From the NCBI GenBank assembly GCA_947474495.1, contig CANJIM010000015.1, forward strand, positions 1 to 48,322: a stretch of 48,322 nucleotides of DNA, read 5' to 3'. A program made the position numbers and the translations under genes. The stretch comes from Rhodospirillaceae bacterium. GTDB taxonomy: Bacteria > Pseudomonadota > Alphaproteobacteria > SMXQ01. Below, one piece after another: positions 9,319 through 17,600 of the stretch. Below the pieces are notes generated by a model, which did no database searches, was not told the DNA's origin, and saw only the letters and a list, made by a program, of their open reading frames with translations. Positions within the stretch are counted from its first letter, which is position 1; each line of letters begins with the position of its first letter.

Positions 9319-9969
9319 CTAGAACACAAAAGTCGGTTGCGGCGCGAATCCAGGCAGAAGCGGCGTGGTTGCGTCAAACAGCACGCGGCGCGACAGCGCG
9401 CCATGGCGGCGCATCATTAAAATCGCCTGTCCCGCGCCGCCCTTGTCGATGACGGCGACGAGACGACCACCCTCGGCAAGCTGGTCGGCGATCCGGGCCG
9501 GCACGTCATGCACGGCGCCTTCGAATAGGATGACGTCGAACGGCGCCTGTTTCGGGCAACCGGCGGCAAGCGGCCCTTCGATGACGGCGACATTGTCGAT
9601 GCCCAATCCGTCGAGATTGCCGCCGAGTGATTTGGCGAAACCGGCATCTTGTTCCAGCGCGACGACCGTGCCGGCGAGCTTGGACAGCACGGCCGGGCCG
9701 TAGCCGGTGACACCCCCGACATAAAGGAGGACATCGGAGGGCTTGATCTCCGCCGACTGCGCGAGCCGGGCGAAGAGCATCGGTTCCATCAGCCAACGGC
9801 CGCCGCCCAGCGGCGTGTCGTCATCGACATAGGCGACGCCGTGCGCCTGTTCGGGCACGAAGCGTTCGCGCGGAACCACGAGCAACGCCTGAATCAAGGG
9901 CTGGGAGGTGACTTTATTGGGGCGAATCTGGTTATCCACCATGTTTCGCCGAGCGACCGAGAAATCCAT
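9319..9969 (-). CDS. Protein-L-isoaspartate O-methyltransferase-like protein with altered motif I
   Basis: A 216-residue protein of the Pcm family as found upstream of tolC in many alphaproteobacteria. N-terminal VDNQIRP and the PRERFVPE block are typical, as is the C-terminal GGRLVAVIDKGG. The SAM-binding motif I is unusual: it reads VLLYVGGVTGYGPAVL, where relatives usually have an acidic residue in place of the Tyr and a Gly in place of the second Val. The protein may therefore bind SAM poorly or have another role. Family members repair isoaspartyl residues in damaged proteins. The start is ATG 9969 with a weak ribosome site. It is probably in an operon with tolC. Confidence 0.82.
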   Translation of the reverse strand: MDFSVARRNMVDNQIRPNKVTSQPLIQALLVVPRERFVPEQAHGVAYVDDDTPLGGGRWLMEPMLFARLAQSAEIKPSDVLLYVGGVTGYGPAVLSKLAGTVVALEQDAGFAKSLGGNLDGLGIDNVAVIEGPLAAGCPKQAPFDVILFEGAVHDVPARIADQLAEGGRLVAVIDKGGAGQAILMMRRHGALSRRVLFDATTPLLPGFAPQPTFVF

Positions 9970-10312
9970 CAGGGTACCGTCGTGATAAGCGGCAAGCGCT
10001 TAGAAAATCTGGGCTTTATATACTCTGTTCCTTGCCATGAAAACAACGCTGCACTGCGGAAAACCCGTCGCCGAGGGGGTGCTTTCACCGCTTTGTGTGG
10101 CGCTCAGGCCGCGTCTTCCCGTACTCCCCGGCCAGTAACCATGGGGCGTTGTGGGTTTTTGCCGACGATTTGCGCCGTACGCCATCGCGACCGCCCATCT
10201 TGACCCTATGGGCAGCCGCGGCCTATATCTCCCCTCCCCGCGGCGAGGCTGAGGTCAAGAGGACCGGTACGCCGCGTCCGCCGAGCCGCAAGGCCGGCAA
10301 GGCGCGAGACGG
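9970..10312. other. Intergenic region between the Pcm-like gene and tRNA-Cys
   Basis: These 343 bases hold no convincing gene on either strand. The Pcm-like gene is transcribed leftward from here, and an AT-rich stretch near 10011-10025 may belong to its promoter. A TTGACC/TATATC promoter-like pair for rightward transcription is listed separately. Short open frames across the region have no ribosome site and no recognisable protein. Confidence 0.5.
10200..10229 (+). promoter_or_regulatory. Candidate promoter for tRNA-Cys
   Basis: TTGACC at 10200-10205 and TATATC at 10224-10229 are separated by 18 bases and point toward the tRNA-Cys gene, which starts about 84 bases beyond the -10 element. 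This is a match by eye to a sigma-70 type consensus and is weak evidence on its own. Confidence 0.3.
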
Positions 10313-10386
10313 GGCCGGATAGCAAAGTGGTAATGCTCGGGACTGCAAATCCCGCACCGGGGGTTCGATTCCCCCTCCGGCCTCCA
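10313..10386 (+). tRNA. tRNA-Cys (anticodon GCA)
   Basis: A full cloverleaf can be folded. The acceptor stem GGCCGGA (10313-10319) pairs perfectly with TCCGGCC (10376-10382), followed by discriminator T and encoded CCA (10384-10386). The anticodon stem CGGGA/TCCCG encloses the loop CTGCAAA, with anticodon GCA at 10345-10347. The T arm contains GGTTCGATTCC. Length is 74 bases including CCA. Confidence 0.97.
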
Positions 10387-10538
10387 ACGCCCGCCAAACT
10401 CCTAAAAACCTGCCAAGTATCTGAATAAAAAAGGCGAGACGAGGCTCTGGCCTTGGCGGAAGGGCTCTGTTATAACCGCGCCCTCGCCGACGGGCGGCCT
10501 TGCGAGCAAGGCCATGGGCTCGCGGCGACACCGGCCAT

Positions 10539-10613
10539 TCCGTGGTAGCTCAGTGGTAGAGCAGGCGGCTGTTAACCGCCCGGTCGGGGGTTCGAATCCC
10601 TCCCACGGAGCCA
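10539..10613 (+). tRNA. tRNA-Asn (anticodon GTT)
   Basis: Acceptor stem TCCGTGG (10539-10545) pairs with CCACGGA (10603-10609), followed by discriminator G and encoded CCA (10611-10613). The D arm is TAGCTCAGTGGTAGAGCA. The anticodon stem GGCGG/CCGCC encloses CTGTTAA with anticodon GTT at 10571-10573. The T arm has GGTTCGAATCC. The gene is 75 bases long, 152 bases after tRNA-Cys. Confidence 0.97.
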
Positions 10614-10619
10614 ACATCT

Positions 10620-10644
10620 ACGGGCTTTTTCTCGTGTTGCCCGT
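10620..10644 (+). terminator. Possible terminator after tRNA-Asn
   Basis: ACGGGC (10620-10625) pairs with GCCCGT (10639-10644) around a T-rich loop, six bases after the CCA end of tRNA-Asn. The stem is short and the T run is in the loop rather than behind the stem, so this is only a weak candidate. Confidence 0.3.
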
Positions 10645-10659
10645 TATCCCATTCTCGCC

Positions 10660-10679
10660 ATAGGTAACAAATAGGTAAC
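10660..10679. repeat. Short direct repeat downstream of tRNA-Asn
   Basis: ATAGGTAAC occurs at 10660-10668 and again at 10671-10679, two bases apart and about 47 bases past the tRNA. tRNA 3' flanks are common integration targets, but no integrase gene and no second copy of the tRNA end are in the window. Confidence 0.45.
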
Positions 10680-10834
10680 GCGAAGCATCAGTTTCGCGCA
10701 TTTCCTCGCATCTTCGCCAGCCATCAGCACATCAAGTTTCTCTAGGCCAGTCTTGTCGCAACGGGGCGGGTGCCGCAGGCTTTCGGCGAACTCAATCATA
10801 ACCTCGCGCCTAGCGCGATTTTTGGGGAATGAGA

Positions 10835-11197
10835 ATGCAGCGATCGATGGGGATTGCGCGCGGTCGCCGCGTGCTCGCTTGGGTTGTGCTGAGCCTACCT
10901 ATTCTCACCCTGAGCGTTCTGATCGATGGCCATAGTGCCGTCGGCCAAAGCGCGATCACGCTAGGTTCCGCTCTCGATCAACCGCCCGCCAGCGATTCGC
11001 TGCTATCTAACGGGGCTTTTCGCCTCGATGGTCCGAGCGAAAATTCGACCCTCGGCGAGATGGGCAGCGATCCATACGCCGGTGTAACCACGTTAGGTTT
11101 AAAGCTCTATGGCTCTGGCATAGGGCTGAGCCCTCACCCGGCGGACAACGACACATCGCCGTTACCTCCGCTTGGAAGCACATTGACGCGCCCCTAA
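10835..11197 (+). CDS. Small exported protein of unknown function
   Basis: An open frame of 120 residues from ATG 10835, or 122 from ATG 10829. The second ATG is preferred because GGGGA lies six bases upstream of it and directly abuts the first. The N-terminus is basic (MQRSMGIARGRR) and is followed by a hydrophobic stretch, VLAWVVLSLPILTLSVLI, suggesting a signal peptide or anchor. The rest is rich in Ser, Gly, Pro and Leu, with no domain I recognise and no cysteine. Codon use is less biased toward GC in the third position than in its neighbours. A perfect 10-bp inverted repeat lies 30 bases past the stop. It may be a lineage-specific protein; that it is a real gene is likely but not certain. 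Confidence 0.5.
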   Translation: MQRSMGIARGRRVLAWVVLSLPILTLSVLIDGHSAVGQSAITLGSALDQPPASDSLLSNGAFRLDGPSENSTLGEMGSDPYAGVTTLGLKLYGSGIGLSPHPADNDTSPLPPLGSTLTRP

Positions 11198-11227
11198 GCT
11201 GAGGTTGAGTTCGACTTGCGGAGCAGC

Positions 11228-11252
11228 GCCTCTTCTATCTTCTAGAAGAGGC
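11228..11252 (+). terminator. Inverted repeat, possible terminator
   Basis: GCCTCTTCTA (11228-11237) and TAGAAGAGGC (11243-11252) form a perfect 10-bp stem with a 5-base loop, 30 bases after the small exported-protein gene. There is no T tract after it, so termination is possible but not shown. Confidence 0.4.
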
Positions 11253-11383
11253 CTAAGGCGTGAAGCGATTTCCCCGTTTTCACACGCGTGCTCCATCTCC
11301 TAAGAGCCTAGAGATCACGGCTTAAAGCGACAGAAGCCAGCACTGCATTTTTCTCATATGCGTAACATACCTCGACTCATTAA

Positions 11384-11400
11384 ATGTTATTATATAACAT
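11384..11400. promoter_or_regulatory. Zur-box-like operator upstream of znuA
   Basis: ATGTTAT (11384-11390), three bases, then ATAACAT (11394-11400) form a palindrome in an AT-rich patch 38 bases upstream of the znuA start. Alphaproteobacterial Zur (zinc-responsive Fur-family repressor) sites have this ATGTTAT...ATAACAT form, and znuA is the classical Zur target. Zinc repression of znuA, and probably of the two genes behind it, is inferred from site and gene together. Confidence 0.8.
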
Positions 11401-11438
11401 AATTTCTGTCGCAAAACAGACAGTCCGAGGGGCCCTCC

Positions 11439-12359
11439 ATGCTGCGTGTCTTCGCCGGTGCAATCGCATTGCTCACTTTTCTATCCAATGCGGTTCACGC
11501 CGATGCGCCCAAGGTTCTGGCGACCATCAAACCACTGCACGCCCTCGCCACGTCGGTCATGGAAGGGGCCGGCAAGCCTAGCCTGCTTTTGCGTGCCACC
11601 GCATCGGCGCACACCTACGCGCTCAAGCCATCTGATGTGCAAGCGATCCAGAAGGCCGATCTGATCTTTTGGATCGGCCCAGACTACGAATCCTTCATGG
11701 CCAAATCCATGCGCACCCTGCCGAAAAATGCGCGCGTCGTGCAAATGAGCAAGATATCCGGCGTGACTCTGCTCGCCACGCGCGAAGGCGGCGTCTGGGA
11801 AGAGGAAGATCACAGCCACGGCGCGCACGACGACAGCGAAGATGACATGCATCTCTGGCTCGATCCGATCAACGCCAAGGCGATCCTCGCCGCCATGAGC
11901 GCGGCGCTCGGCCAAGCCGACGCACCGAACGCGACGCGTTATGCCGCTAACGCCAAGGCTGCGGCGGCGGAAATCGACGCGCTCGACGCCGAGTTGATGA
12001 CCAAGCTCGCGCCGCTGAAGGACAAGTCCTTCATCGTCTTTCACGACGCCTATCAATATTACGAAAAGCGCTATGGCTTATCCGCCGTGGGCTCGATCAC
12101 GGTCACACCCGACCGCACGCCGGGCCCTCGCCGCCTCTCCGAGTTGCGCAAGAAAATCACCGAGCAAGGCGCGCTATGCGTCTTCAGCGAGCCGCAGTTC
12201 ACCTCCGGCCTCGTCGGCACCGTGCTCTCAGGCACCAAGGCGCGTGGCGGCGTGCTCGACCCGCTCGGCGCCGCCGCGCCGGACGGCCATGGCGGCTATG
12301 CCGGGCTGATGCGCGATATTGCCAACAGTCTCAGCAGCTGCCTGCTCGCGGCCTCTTGA
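11439..12359 (+). CDS. znuA: Zinc ABC transporter substrate-binding protein ZnuA
   Basis: A 306-residue cluster A-I metal-binding protein that captures Zn2+ in the periplasm. Residues 1-21 are a signal peptide (FLSNAVHA). The metal ligands expected from E. coli ZnuA are visible: His58 (ASAHTYALKPSD), His138 (DMHLWLDP), His202 (FHDAYQYY) and Asp274 (GGVLDPLG). A short His/Asp/Glu-rich loop (DHSHGAHDDSEDD, 124-136) is the mobile zinc-loading loop of ZnuA proteins. The paired cysteines that bracket ZnuA's C-terminal lobe may be represented by Cys247 and Cys301. A Zur box precedes the gene. There is no znuB or znuC nearby; instead a DUF1007 gene and a NicO-family permease gene follow. Confidence 0.93.
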   Translation: MLRVFAGAIALLTFLSNAVHADAPKVLATIKPLHALATSVMEGAGKPSLLLRATASAHTYALKPSDVQAIQKADLIFWIGPDYESFMAKSMRTLPKNARVVQMSKISGVTLLATREGGVWEEEDHSHGAHDDSEDDMHLWLDPINAKAILAAMSAALGQADAPNATRYAANAKAAAAEIDALDAELMTKLAPLKDKSFIVFHDAYQYYEKRYGLSAVGSITVTPDRTPGPRRLSELRKKITEQGALCVFSEPQFTSGLVGTVLSGTKARGGVLDPLGAAAPDGHGGYAGLMRDIANSLSSCLLAAS

Positions 12360-12419
12360 ACGCGCCCCCTGGTCTCAAGACACATGGACGGGAAGACCGG
12401 CGCGGCGATATAGTTACGC

Positions 12420-13031
12420 ATGTCGCTTCGCCGCCTCCGGTCCCATGTCTTCGCCTTTGCCCTGCTCGGCGGCCTACTCATGCCGCGTCCCGGCGATGCC
12501 CATCCCCATGTCTGGGTGACGACAATGATCAGCTTCGTCTTTCAAGACGGCAAGCTCGTCGCCCTGCGGCAAGCCTGGGCGTTCGACGATTTCTTCAGCG
12601 CCTCGTTGATCGCCGAGTTCGATAATAACAAGGATGGAAAATTCGACGCGGCCGAACAAGGGGCACTCGCGACCAAAGCCTTCGCTGCCTTGCGCGAATA
12701 CGACTATTTCAGCCGCGTGCGCCAAGGCGGGCAACTCGCGACGATCAAGAATGCGGAAAATTTCTCCGCCAGCTTGACCAACGGCTTGGTGTTCTACGGC
12801 TTCACCCTGCCGCTCGGCGCACCGCTCGATCCCGCCACAGGACCGATCACCGCCGGCGTCTATGACGAAAGCTTCTTCGTCGATATCGCGCTCGACGAGA
12901 ACGACCCGGTAAAATTCGACGGCGTGCCGTCGGGCGCCTGCAAATATGCCGTGCGCGAAGATCCCGCCGACGCGATCTACGACGGCCTTGTCATCCCGCC
13001 GAGCGTGACGATCGAATGCGTGAAATCGTGA
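12420..13031 (+). CDS. DUF1007 family periplasmic protein
   Basis: A 203-residue exported protein. The signal peptide ends near residue 27, and the mature chain starts with HPHVWV, the typical DUF1007 opening and a likely metal ligand set. Residues 68-79 (DNNKDGKFDAAE) form a canonical EF-hand loop. The family (COG3683) is often annotated as the periplasmic part of an uncharacterised transport system together with NicO-type permeases, and here the permease gene overlaps its 3' end by 16 bases. Following znuA by 60 bases, it is probably in the same Zur-controlled unit. Its biochemical role is not established. Confidence 0.85.
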   Translation: MSLRRLRSHVFAFALLGGLLMPRPGDAHPHVWVTTMISFVFQDGKLVALRQAWAFDDFFSASLIAEFDNNKDGKFDAAEQGALATKAFAALREYDYFSRVRQGGQLATIKNAENFSASLTNGLVFYGFTLPLGAPLDPATGPITAGVYDESFFVDIALDENDPVKFDGVPSGACKYAVREDPADAIYDGLVIPPSVTIECVKS

Positions 13032-14011
13032 TCCGCTGGTTCGCGGCCCTGCTGTTGGCTTCAATCCTCTGGGCCTTGCCAGCCCTGGCGCAGACCAATC
13101 CCTTTACCGGGGCGCCAGCCCGCCAGGGTGAACAGGCCGAGCCGGCCCGCGCGCCGGCCAAACCCGGTGTCGTCGCGCAAATCGCCCGCGAGATGTTCCA
13201 GATGCAAGCTCGCATGAACAAGGCGCTGGCCGGCCAGATGCGCGCCATCCGTGACGGCAGCGGTCTTGCAGGTATCGCCGGCAGCCTCGCCACCGGCATC
13301 GCCCTCGCCTTTCTCTATGGCGCGCTACATGTGGCCGGCCCCGGCCACGGCAAGGCGGTGATCGTGTCCTATTTCCTCGGCCGCGAGGCCAGGCTGAGCC
13401 GCGGCCTGTGGCTCGGCCTGCAGATCGCGGCCACCCATGTCGTCGCCGCCATCGTGCTCGTCTGGGTCGCCGACGTCGCTTTGCGACAAGCCTTCGGCGG
13501 TACCCCAGCCGAGTTGCGCGCCGTGCAGGTGGTCAGCTACGGCGCCATCGTCGCCATCGGCTTGCATATGCTGTGGCAGGCCGCGCAGCGTTTGCGCGGC
13601 AAGGATGCCGCCGATCTTTGCGAACATGGCCACGCGCATCATCACCACGATCACGATCATAGTCAGGAACGTGCGCGCCAGGGCGTGCTGTCTTTCGCGG
13701 TCGGATTGGTGCCCTGCACCGGCGCGACACTGGTGATGCTCTATGCCCTGGCCAACGGCATCGTCTATGCCGGCGTCGTCATGGTGCTGGTCATCGGCCT
13801 CGGCATGGCCGCCGCCATGGCGATTATCGGCGTCGTGACCATTCTCGCGCGGCGCGCCGCCCTTGCCCACCTCCCCGGCGCGCGGAGCGGCAAAGGTCGG
13901 TGGGCGACAGTGTTTCCCGTGGCGCTGCAAGGCGTCGCCGGCCTCGCCATCGGTCTACTCGGCGGCCTGATGCTCTACGCCGCACTGACTGGCGGCCTTG
14001 CCGCCCTCTAA
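13016..14011 (+). CDS. NicO-family nickel/cobalt (or zinc) transporter
   Basis: A 331-residue membrane protein of the NicO/RcnA-type family (COG2215). Residues 1-25 look like a cleavable signal or first membrane segment (LLLASILWALPALAQ). An extended periplasmic stretch follows, then several membrane segments. The HVAGPGHGKAVI block (105-116) is a family motif with two His residues. A His-rich loop, HGHAHHHHDHDHS at 204-216, separates the halves. GLVPCTGATLVMLYALANG is the conserved motif of the second half. Members export Ni2+/Co2+ or are thought to move other divalent metals; here the Zur box and ZnuA suggest zinc. It overlaps the DUF1007 gene by 16 bases, which implies translational coupling. 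Confidence 0.87.
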   Translation: MREIVIRWFAALLLASILWALPALAQTNPFTGAPARQGEQAEPARAPAKPGVVAQIAREMFQMQARMNKALAGQMRAIRDGSGLAGIAGSLATGIALAFLYGALHVAGPGHGKAVIVSYFLGREARLSRGLWLGLQIAATHVVAAIVLVWVADVALRQAFGGTPAELRAVQVVSYGAIVAIGLHMLWQAAQRLRGKDAADLCEHGHAHHHHDHDHSQERARQGVLSFAVGLVPCTGATLVMLYALANGIVYAGVVMVLVIGLGMAAAMAIIGVVTILARRAALAHLPGARSGKGRWATVFPVALQGVAGLAIGLLGGLMLYAALTGGLAAL

Positions 14012-14128
14012 GGTCGGCCATACAAAATCCCTATAAAACCCTGTTACCGATAGTCTTTCTATCGCCTCCAACGGTCCGATAGTATTTGCAAATGGTTCGC
14101 AATTGGACTGTTTGGGGAGGCCATCAGG

Positions 14129-14606
14129 ATGAGCGCGGCAGTGCATGTGATCCGGCGCGACCGCGCCTCGCCCGCGAAGTCGGAGCCCCCTCCCGCCCTC
14201 TATGCCGCGCCGCGCATGCTAGTGGCGGATTTGCCGCCGAACGGCCGTCAGCTGCTCCGTGCCATGCGCCTGCTGGCCGAACATCGCGCCAATTGGGGCA
14301 TCGTGCAGCAGGAGCTATGGCTCTGCTGCGGCCTCGCCCGCGTCGAAAGCGTGCTGCAAGCCCTGGAGGAGTTTCTTGGCGATCCTCGCCATCGAAGGAC
14401 GGCGCCCGCTGCTGATGATGCCCGCCGATGCGCGCCGGATGACCGCCGGCGAACAGGCGGTGATGGGCTTGGTCGCCGCCGCCGGCCAGCAGGAGAACGA
14501 CCGCCTCGCCGCCCACGCGCGCTGGCTCGTGCGTTCCTTGGCGCAGCGTGATCTGATCGCTCAGGCTCTGCTGCTCGGCCAGGGCATGGGCATAAGCCAG
14601 ACATGA
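14129..14606 (+). pseudogene. Small conserved-looking unknown protein with a one-base frameshift
   Basis: The frame opening at ATG 14129 (MSAAVHVIRRDRAS) reads well to ...LQALEEFL at 14377, then becomes an arginine-rich frame-shifted tail. Skipping one base at about 14376-14379 restores a smooth continuation: AILAIEGRRPLLMMPADARRM, then MTAGEQAVMGLVAAA, and ending ...GQGMGISQT at 14606. The restored protein would be about 158 residues, mostly helical, with no domain I recognise. An extra T in TTTCTTGGCG is the simplest explanation. A sequencing error, a real mutation, or a +1 recoding site are all possible. The stop codon abuts a strong hairpin shared with the convergent RND gene. Confidence 0.6.
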
Positions 14607-14635
14607 AAACGCCGGCGGGTTGAGCGCCGGCGTTT
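14607..14635. terminator. Bidirectional hairpin terminator
   Basis: An 11-bp perfect stem, AAACGCCGGCG paired with CGCCGGCGTTT, with a 7-base loop. It sits between the convergent small unknown gene and the RND permease gene. Read on the minus strand the stem is followed by a T run, and on the plus strand it ends in TTT, so it can end transcription from both sides. Confidence 0.75.
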
Positions 14636-14657
14636 CGCGATTCGTCAGGGTGTGCGC

Positions 14658-17600
14658 CTATTCGGCGGCGGTCTTTTGCAGGCTGGCTTCGTGGCGCTCG
14701 AGCGCCAGGATGGCGTCGGCGACATGCGTCACCGGCTTGGTGCGTTTGGCGAGCAGCAGGTAGAACACCGGCACGACGATCAGCGTCAGCGCCGTCGAGA
14801 AGGTCACGCCGGTGGCGACGACAACGCCGACCGCTTGGCGCGCTTCGGCGCCCGCGCCATGGGCCAAGGCCAGCGGCAAAGCGCCGAACACGGTGGCGAT
14901 ACTGGTCATCAAGATCGGACGCAAGCGGGCGATCGAAGCCTCGGTGACGGCTTCTTGCAGGCTGTGGCCGGCGGCCCGGAGCTGATTGGCGAATTCTACA
15001 ATCAAGATACCGTTCTTCGCCACCAAACCGATCAGCGTGATGATGCCGATTTGGCTATAGACGTTGAGCGTCACCCCGGTGAAATACATGCCGATCAAAG
15101 CGCCGGTCACGGCGAGCGGCACCGACAGCATGATGATGAAGGGATTGACGAAGCTTTCGAACTGCGCCGCGAGCACCAGGAAGACGATGACCAGCGCCAT
15201 GGCGAAGGTCCAATAGAGCGAATTGCTCGTCTGCTTGAATTCGCGCGATTCGCCCTTGTAACTCAGGCGGGCGTGCGGCGGCAGCACTTGCGAAGCGATG
15301 TTCTCCATGTAGGCGATAGATTCGCCGAGCGAGTAGCCCGGCGCCAGCGACGCCTTAATGGTGATGGAGCGCATGCGGTCAAGGCGATTGAGCGAGCCCG
15401 GTCCGGCGATATCGCTAACCTTCACCAGGTTGGCGAGCGGCACCAAGCCATTGGTGCGCGTCGATCGGATGAAAACGTTGGACAGATCCTGCGGTGAACC
15501 GCGGTCCTGCGCCTGCGCCTGCATGATCACGTCGTACTGTTCGCCGCGGTCCGTGTAGGTCGTCACCACCTTGGAGCCGAGCAGAGTCTGCAGCGTCTCA
15601 CCGATGTCGCGGACCGAGATACCGAGGTCCGTGGCGCGGTTGCGATTGATGTCGATGCGCAGTTGCGGCTTGGTCTCGTCGTAATCCGACGACAAGTTGA
15701 CCAAGCGGCCGTTCTCGTTTGCGCGCTCGATGATGATGTCGCGCCATTCCGCAACTTCTTGATAGGTGTTGCCGGAAATAACCATCTGGAACGGCGAATT
15801 GGCGCTGCGGCGGCCGAGGCCGGGCGGATTGATCGCCACCGCGCGCAACCACGGATTGTCGCGCAGTTTCGGCGTCATCTCGCGGATGATTTGCTGCGAG
15901 CTTTTATCGCGATCGTCCCACTTCTTCAGAAGAACCGAAATGCGGCCTTCATTCACCGAGCCACCACTGCTACCGGAGTTGGAGCCGGTGACGGTAAAAA
16001 CGCGTTGCGCGATGCCCGAATTGAGCAGACCGAAAATATCCTTCTCGACTTCTCTGATGTGCTTTTCCATATATTCGACGCTGGCGCCTTGCGGGCCTTC
16101 GATCTGCACGGTGAATGTGCCGCGATCCTCGCTCGGGCCGTATTCCTTCTTGATCACCTGGAACAACCCCAAAGCGGTCACCGAAATGACCACCGCGATC
16201 AGCACCACGGTCAAGGGATTGCCGAGCGACCAGCCGAGAATGCGGGCATAGCCTTTGTTCATGCCGATGAAGACAGGCTCGGTCACGCGATAGAGCAGCT
16301 TCTTCTCATCCTCATGGGGCGACGTCAGCATCTTGGAGCAGAGCATCGGCGTCAGCGTCAAGGCGACCAGCCCCGAGAACAACACGGCGACGGCAACGGA
16401 AATGGCGAATTCGGTAAACAGGCGGCCGATGTTGCCCTCGAGGAAGGCGATCGGCACGAACACCGCGACGAGCACCAGTGTGGTGGCGATAACGGCGAAG
16501 CCGATCTGCTTGGCCCCGCGGATCGAGGCCAGCAGGGCCGGTTCGCCCATTTCCATGCGGCGGTGAATATTTTCCAACACGACGATGGCGTCGTCGACCA
16601 CGAGGCCGATCGCGAGGACCATGGCGAGCAACGTCAGCACGTTGATCGAGAAGCCCATCGCCGCCAATACCGTGAACGACGCAATGATCGACACGGGAAT
16701 GGCGACGGACGGAATCAGCGTCGCGCGCAGGTTACGCAGGAAAACGAAGACGACGCCGACGACGAGCAGCAGGGCAATGATGAGGGCGTGGTAAACTTCG
16801 AAAATCGACGAACTGATAAAGGTCGATTCGTCGTAATTGACCTCGACATTCATCCCCGCCGGCATGACGGATGTCAGGCGTGCCATCTCGGCCTTGGCGC
16901 CCTCGGCGACTTCCAAGGTGTTCGATTTCGACTGGCGCAGGATGCCGATACCGATGGCGGTCTGGCCGTTGGCGCGCACGCTCGAACGCAGATTGGAGGC
17001 GGCCTGCTCAACCTTGGCGACTTCGCCGAGGCGGACGGAGTAGCCGCCTTTATTGGCGACGACCATCCGGCTGAATTGTTCGGGCGTTTTCAAATCGGAT
17101 TCGGTACGCACGGTCAATTCGCGGTCGCGCGATTCGACGCGGCCCGACGGCAATTCGACATTCTCACGGCGCAACGCGGATTCGACGTCGGCCACGGTCA
17201 GGCCGCGCGCCGCCAGCGCGCCCTTGTCCAGCCAAATGCGCATGGAATATTTTCGCGCGCCTTGAGTGCGCACTTCGGAAACGCCCGTCACGGTGGCGAG
17301 GCGGTCGACCAGCACGCGATTCGCGTAGTCGGTCAATTCAAGAGCGGTGTGGCGGTCGCTCATCAAGGCGAACCACAGGATCGGGCTGTTGTCCGAATCG
17401 GCCTTGGTGACGATCGGAGCGTCGGCCTCTCCCGGTAGGCGGCGAAGACTCTGACCGACCTTGTCGCGGACGTCGGCAGAAGCGCCTTCGATTTCGCGGC
17501 TCAGCTTGAATTCGATGATAACGCGCGAGCGCTCTTCCTCGCTGACCGAGGTAATCGCCTTAATACCTTGAATGCCCGCGACGGCATTCTCGATGATCTG

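Noticed and set aside
15663-17438. A 591-codon open frame opposite the RND permease
   Set aside because: It lies wholly inside the permease gene and shows the same antisense composition (runs of His, Asp, Gly and Arg), so it is a shadow.
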